From: Gymnothorax reevesii
Lineage: Eukaryota > Chordata > Actinopteri > Anguilliformes > Muraenidae
Reading direction: 5' to 3'
DNA length: 64,000 nucleotides
Assembly (NCBI GenBank): GCA_029721435.1
Contig: CM056583.1
Location: 85,947,620 to 86,011,619 of the forward strand
Shown: in pieces, positions 59,266-64,000 of the stretch
How the letters are laid out: each line of letters begins with the position of its first letter
How positions within the stretch are numbered: the stretch's first letter is position 1
Position numbers and translations under genes: made by a program
Notes under the pieces: generated by a model
Told to the model about the DNA's origin: nothing
Seen by the model: only the letters and a program-made list of their open reading frames with translations
Databases searched by the model: none

Positions 59266-60350
59266 ATGGGGTAAATTGATTTAATTTTTATATGGTGCTC
59301 TTCACACTCAAGTGACATAATGTGCTGAACAATTGAAAACAATTTGCAAAATGCCAAGGCTCAAAGCAATGAAGCCAGTTAATTATGAAACATCATTAAC
59401 AAAATTTGAGTGAGATTCATGTTTTATTTAATCGCAAATAAAATTGGAGTAAAAGGCTGGCATGCACTCACAGGCATACGAGAGAGAGCTCCAGATCACA
59501 AAACACTACTATCAAGTTACAGAAAATATACATGATAAATCCCAGCATGCAGAGTGCACGTGATTCAGGTTATTTATTTATTTCTGAACTGAGCTCTTTT
59601 CTTTGAAACAGAGATTCAGGACAATATTTCATCAGGCTCACTCTACTCACAGAAGAATATGAAATCCCAGTTATCAACTACAACTATAAAATATGAAATA
59701 GGCCTACTTTGTTCTTGTTTGTACAAAAGTATTATCCAGTTATGCACAGCACACAATTGTGCAATTCTCACACAATGCTGAGTCCTGGGAGTCTACCTTT
59801 TAACAAATTTCATTCCGAGGGGAGAGCCTTGGAAATTCAACAAATCTGATACACGATGAGGAGCTCAGCATTAGCATGCAAATCCTCGCCTTGTAAACCA
59901 AGCTAGCCAGAGGCTCGGTGGGCCATATGTGACTGTTTTCTCTCTCAGGGCCCACAGTGCTATGAAAATATGAATCACAGAACTGCTCTGCCGGAAATGT
60001 ATAAATCCTTTGCTGGTCCAGTGTTACAGAGCTACTGCAAAACTCTTCTGCCTGAAATGTATAAATTGGCTGCTGGTTCAGGGAGGTACGTGACTATGTA
60101 ATCAATATGGCGCTGGATTCTTCTGCCACCATGGCACTGGATATACACAACATATTTGTCAGTTTTAATTTTGCAAGATGGTAAACTAGACAGAACATTT
60201 TAGCAATGAACAGAACTTTTCCTGAGTTGTCTCCTTTGGAATTGTCCCCGTAATCTTTTTTTTTTTTTTTACTTCATACTATTAAAGTTCACGCATGAGT
60301 ATATCGTGACTGTGCCCTTTGATGCTTCAAAATTCTGAACAATATGTATG
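59266..60350. other. Non-coding stretch with an octamer site
   Basis: An imperfect duplication CTG(A)AATGTATAAAT...GCTGGT occurs at about 59994 and 60052. Poly(T) lies at 60257-60270. No gene recognised. Confidence 0.5.
59876..59883 (+). promoter_or_regulatory. POU octamer ATGCAAAT
   Basis: An exact ATGCAAAT octamer, the classic binding site of POU-domain factors, lies in repeat-poor sequence. Eight bases occur often by chance, so function is speculative. Confidence 0.25.
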
Positions 60351-61073
60351 TGTGACGATATGCTCAGAGGAACCTGTCGCAACTCAGGGATAATCCAAAA
60401 ATTGTAAGCCTTTATTACAAAATGCGTCAGGACCAGAAGACACGAGGATTGCCGAGCCAAAAACAATGTCCAAAAACAATGTCCAAAAAGAGGCAGGGGT
60501 CAAAACCAGTAAATCAGAAGAGTGACGATAAATAGACAGCAGGCCAAAATCGTAGTCGTGATACAGAAGAGAGGGTCATACAGGGCAGCCAAAAACAGAA
60601 AACGTGGTCAGACAGAATAAGGTCAAAATCCAAAAAAAGGCACAACAGGAACAGAAGGGCAATGGGAAACTGGAGGTCGGGCAAAACAGTCGTGAAGAAT
60701 CAATTAACAAAAGGCACACGAGGAGCTCGGCACAGATGAAAACTGATCAACGTTCTGACAAGGAATGAACTGCAGTGAAGACTCAAAATAGACAAGAGGG
60801 AAGTCACATGTTATGCAGGGAACAGGTGAATTGGATAAGACTGAGGAAGTCCTAAACCGCAAACAGAGTGTAAAAACCAAAACGCAGACAGGATCCACGC
60901 AGACAGCCTATGACAGATAAACAGCTCCGGTCAGTGAGGTCCAAGTGCACAGTCAGGATTCCAGGACAGAGAGAGAGGCGCAGCTGAGGGGCGTGAGCTG
61001 TAATCAGAGCGGAGCACAGGGAAAACAAAAGGGGCGGAGTTACAGAACAGGGCGGAGAGGGCAGAGTTAGTCA
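60351..61073 (-). mobile_element. Probable solo LTR, gypsy-like, minus strand
   Basis: On the minus strand the block starts TGACTAACTCTGCC and ends ATATCGTCACA, giving TG...CA ends over 723 bp. It is T/C-rich with a duplicated GGACATTGTTTTT phrase (60463-60487). An AATAAAGGCTTACAA polyadenylation-type signal lies about 60 bp before the end (near 60405-60419). This matches the style of teleost Ty3/gypsy LTRs. The flanks TATG and TATT could be a decayed 4-bp target duplication. No internal retroelement sequence adjoins it. Confidence 0.5.
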
Positions 61074-62860
61074 TATTAGTAAACAGTGATATCTACACAC
61101 CTAATCAAAATACGTGAATGTTAGTTGGTTAGTTTATGTACAGATAAAGGGACTAGTGTAGTAAAATTACCAATATTAACTAAACAGCCTAGTGGTTAAT
61201 TAATATGGTAATGTCAGAAAAGCAGGAAGGAAGGTAAAACAAGACTTGACGGAAGTTTGTGAAATACCGGAGAACTTCCGAAATCACCGGAAGCGTGCCT
61301 GAGTGCGCTGGCAAGACAACACAAATCACATCAGACAATACAGGGGAGACAATGCGCAATGCAATAATGGAATGGATGAAATAAACATGAAAAATAATAA
61401 ATACAAAAACAGACAGATACAGAATCATAACAGTATGTGCTTTTTCAAAATGAAGCATCTCTGTAAGTGCGTGAACTTTGTATCTAGGCTTCTCTCTGCC
61501 ATTAGAATATCATTCTTACTGTCCTCTTTAAGTCTGACCTTCCTTTGAAGTGTGTATGGATAAAGTTTTTTGTTTTGACAGTTGTTGTGAATGGATTGTT
61601 TTGAGTGCCCTCATACCATTTTCTCTCAGGCTCTCACTCTCTGCTATTGAAAGAGTGGAAGGCAAGAGGCTGCCAGCGATTTGAGTGACAGATTTCTCCT
61701 GAAAGCTCCATGCATGCTCAGTGAGATGGAAAAAAGCAATTTCGTGAAATATCCAATAAAAAACCCCAGATTGATAGTATTTTGCTAGCTTGAAACAATT
61801 TTGAACACGGAGCTCAAAGGCTGTAGATTGTATGCTTATGGATAAAAACATCATACTCAAACAGAGTTAAGTACATCTCTGAGCTTGTAGATCTTCCAAT
61901 GTTAAATGGCCCAGAGAGTATGTAAGAAGCTGTTTTCTTGCTTCAGTGTCTTGAATTTGTTTGAAGAACAGTAGACAGGTTCGTTCATAAAAAATGGAAA
62001 AAAAAAAAGCTACAAAAAGCTGATTTTCCTTCAATCCTCGTTAGAGATGTTTTGAAGGATCTTACCCCCACAGCCTCCAGCTTCCTCAGGCATCCTGTTT
62101 GTGGAACCAGCCTCAGATGTTCTTTCATTAAACACCTATTTGGAAGTTCTGACTCGAACATTCCTCCAAAATACTGCAGTTTACATTTCACTGCGGGAGT
62201 AAAGTACAGAGTGTACTGAGGAAGCACAAAGTTTGGTGGCAGATGACAGACAGACAGTCAGTTGTTTGTGCTGTCACTCTTCAGCACCTCTGCACAGGTG
62301 TAACAGAACAGGGTTGTTTCATCTGCACTGCTGTCCTGGAGCAAATATTCTCATCTCATGCAACATGCAACAGAAAAGAAGGTTTTTGCATTTAGGGCTT
62401 TTTGTCCTAAAATTCTTATGAATACAGTATTTTAGAATATTGTGTGTCCTGTAAAATGTCCTTACTGGGAACTGATACTTTGTGTAGTTCATAATGGAGA
62501 CCTTATTGAGGAAACCTCATTTAGCAGATGGCCTTATTTGTCCTGAAACATGGGTACAGGTGTGGAAGTACTATGGTTATTTACAAAAGTTGCAGGCTAT
62601 TTGTATTTATGATAAATGACCGAAGCTTGGGACTGTTTAGTAAGTCTAAATGTGAACAAAGCGCTGTCAAGATAAACCAAGTCACAGCTTCACAAAAAAA
62701 AAATTCACCCAACATCTTGGATGTAGTGATTTGGAGGTGGTAGATATTGCGATTTATTGACCAATCTCTATAAATATTTAAATGCAATGATCAACTCTTA
62801 ATTTAAAATATGGCTTAAAATACATTTGTATTTGAATTACCAAGATAATTTTTCATTTTG
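61074..62860. other. Non-coding stretch, nothing recognised
   Basis: No domain-bearing frames, arrays or paired ends. Frames at 61860-61528 (-) and 61303-61548 (+) look accidental. Confidence 0.55.
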
Positions 62861-63003
62861 ATATACTCTCCCAAAAAAGAAACTATACATTGTTGTTAGC
62901 ATCAATTTATTATACATGAAATCTTTTGACAAATGTGGAAAACATAATGAAAAGAAAGTCAATAATTTGATATTTTTATAGTTTCTTTTTTGGAAGAGTA
63001 TAT
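62861..63003. mobile_element. MITE with 27-bp inverted repeats
   Basis: The left end ATATACTCTCCCAAAAAAGA then AACTATA and the reversed right end ATATACTCTTCCAAAAAAGA then AACTATA match at 26 of 27 positions. The interior of about 90 bp is AT-rich. TA-rich flanks fit a Tc1/mariner-type origin, but exact target bases are ambiguous. Confidence 0.85.
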
Positions 63004-63056
63004 TTCCAGAAATGTTACTTGCCTTCACAATATTGGACTACCCAGAGCACTATTTT

Positions 63057-63130
63057 TATCCCCCGCCACAAAGTGGATTGGGGGATATTGGAATGCCTGC
63101 CTGCTGTCCGACTGTCAATAGCCAATAGCA
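63057..63130. repeat. CCCCCGCCACAAAGTGG repeat end
   Basis: ATCCCCCGCCACAAAGTGG-ATTGGGGGATAT forms a hairpin, followed by TGCCTGCCTGCTGTCCG. It resembles 48939-49160 and, less closely, the ends of 54129-54386. Confidence 0.5.
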
Positions 63131-63208
63131 TGAATAAAAACACTCCCACAAGCTGACTAACTCCTAATCTAGCTAGGTTGAACCCCAAGTGTGGAAAATG
63201 ATAGCCAG

Positions 63209-63974
63209 CAAGGTTGGGTTCAATTACTGTCAAGTGGTTCTCACTCGTGAGGTTTGACCAGCGGTTTCCCTCACTTGAACGGGCAGCTTGCATCGGAAGA
63301 CAGAACTGGAAGTCACTCATTGACCAAGACTCAACTTTCTCCTTTTCTTTCCTTTTATTTTGAAAAGTCACCAAGGCCAAGCACAGGTGAAAAACTTTGA
63401 AATACAAACACAAATAGAAGGTCAAGGAAAATGTGACCCAGGAAACCATAATAAATCAACATAACCATAAATCAAAACCACTAGATATTAATCTTAAAAA
63501 TATGCAGAAAATACCCACATCTTAGGCATCCCAAATAAACTAAATACATCTTAAAAAACTGTTCAAGTATGATTTTTAACCTTACAACTTCAACAGCTTT
63601 TCCCAAGTCAAGACCCTCCACCCATTTCCATCACACACTGCTCTCTCCCCACTGTCCTGTGAGTAACTGCCTCCAAACTCCCTTAATCACCACATCATCC
63701 CCCCCTGGTGCAACCAACCAACTGCCTTCGGGCTGGGAGACACACCCAGACCTGAAGCACTCCGGCAGAGAGGGTGTGGCCTGCAGCTCAGCTCAATAAT
63801 TACTTTTTTCAATTACAATGACAGTAATTGTAATCAATTACTTTCATCATGGTAATTTAATTTTAATTGAATTTTTAGCAAAAAGTAACTGTAATTGAAC
63901 ATTCTGTCCAGAAAGTTATTGTAATTACAATTACAATCAATTGTATTTGAAAACAGTAACTGAACCCAACCTTG
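63209..63974. mobile_element. Possible MITE with AAGGTTGGGTTCA ends
   Basis: CAAGGTTGGGTTCAATTACTG (left, from 63209) pairs with reversed CAAGGTTGGGTTCAGTTACTG (right, to 63974), differing at one base. The right 190 bp are built from TGTAATTG/CAATTACA motifs. The left arm lacks these motifs, so the ends may belong to one asymmetric element or to two separate fragments. Confidence 0.55.
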
Positions 63975-64000
63975 ATTACCAGCATATTACCACTGAACAG

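Overview
This window looks like vertebrate nuclear DNA, most likely from a ray-finned (teleost) fish. The evidence is several families of Tc1-type DNA transposon, L2/Rex1-like LINE remnants, a 5S-rRNA-derived SINE, many short inverted-repeat elements (MITEs), microsatellites, low overall CpG and no dense coding. No exon of a named host gene was recognised. I read it as intergenic or long-intron sequence shaped by old and moderately young transposons. Nearly all open frames are short and accidental, or are transposon fragments.

Layout. 1-8 kb: an unclassified interspersed repeat, two copies of one palindromic MITE family (551-702, 3884-4026), a TG/CG microsatellite, a Tc1-type MITE (4389-4937) and a CTATAG-rich palindromic patch. 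8-10 kb: a broken L2/Rex1-like LINE (+), interrupted in its 3' part by an unassigned insert of about 420 bp. 10-16.9 kb: a foldback element rich in TTCTTGAA, an isolated miRNA-like hairpin, and otherwise little. 17-26 kb: a cluster of DNA transposons, namely a rearranged Tc1 copy (-), a small LINE fragment (-), a nearly full Tc1 element with both ends (21833-23331, -) and a second copy of the first Tc1 family (+). 26-38 kb: a doubtful small ORF, a 2.5 kb foldback element with AAGTATACTT repeats that contains a 5S-derived SINE, a tRNA-like sequence, several unclassified repeats and a strong CTCF-like motif. 38-46 kb: a SINE-like repeat, a third fragment of the Tc1 family and a decayed endonuclease/RT LINE (+). 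46-49 kb: a promoter-like block with a broken exon-like frame, then a TATA-to-AATAAA unit holding five tandem double-hairpin repeats. 49-64 kb: direct repeats, several MITEs, a Tc1 deletion derivative, a 13-copy 70-bp tandem array with a dimeric sub-pattern, and two probable solo LTRs.

The genes do not form a pathway. The functional content is self-mobilising elements (transposases, reverse transcriptases), the non-autonomous elements that may depend on them, and possible regulatory motifs. The most unusual structure is the hairpin array at 48487-48795. It lies between a TATA-like box and a polyadenylation signal that sits beside a 13-bp stem.
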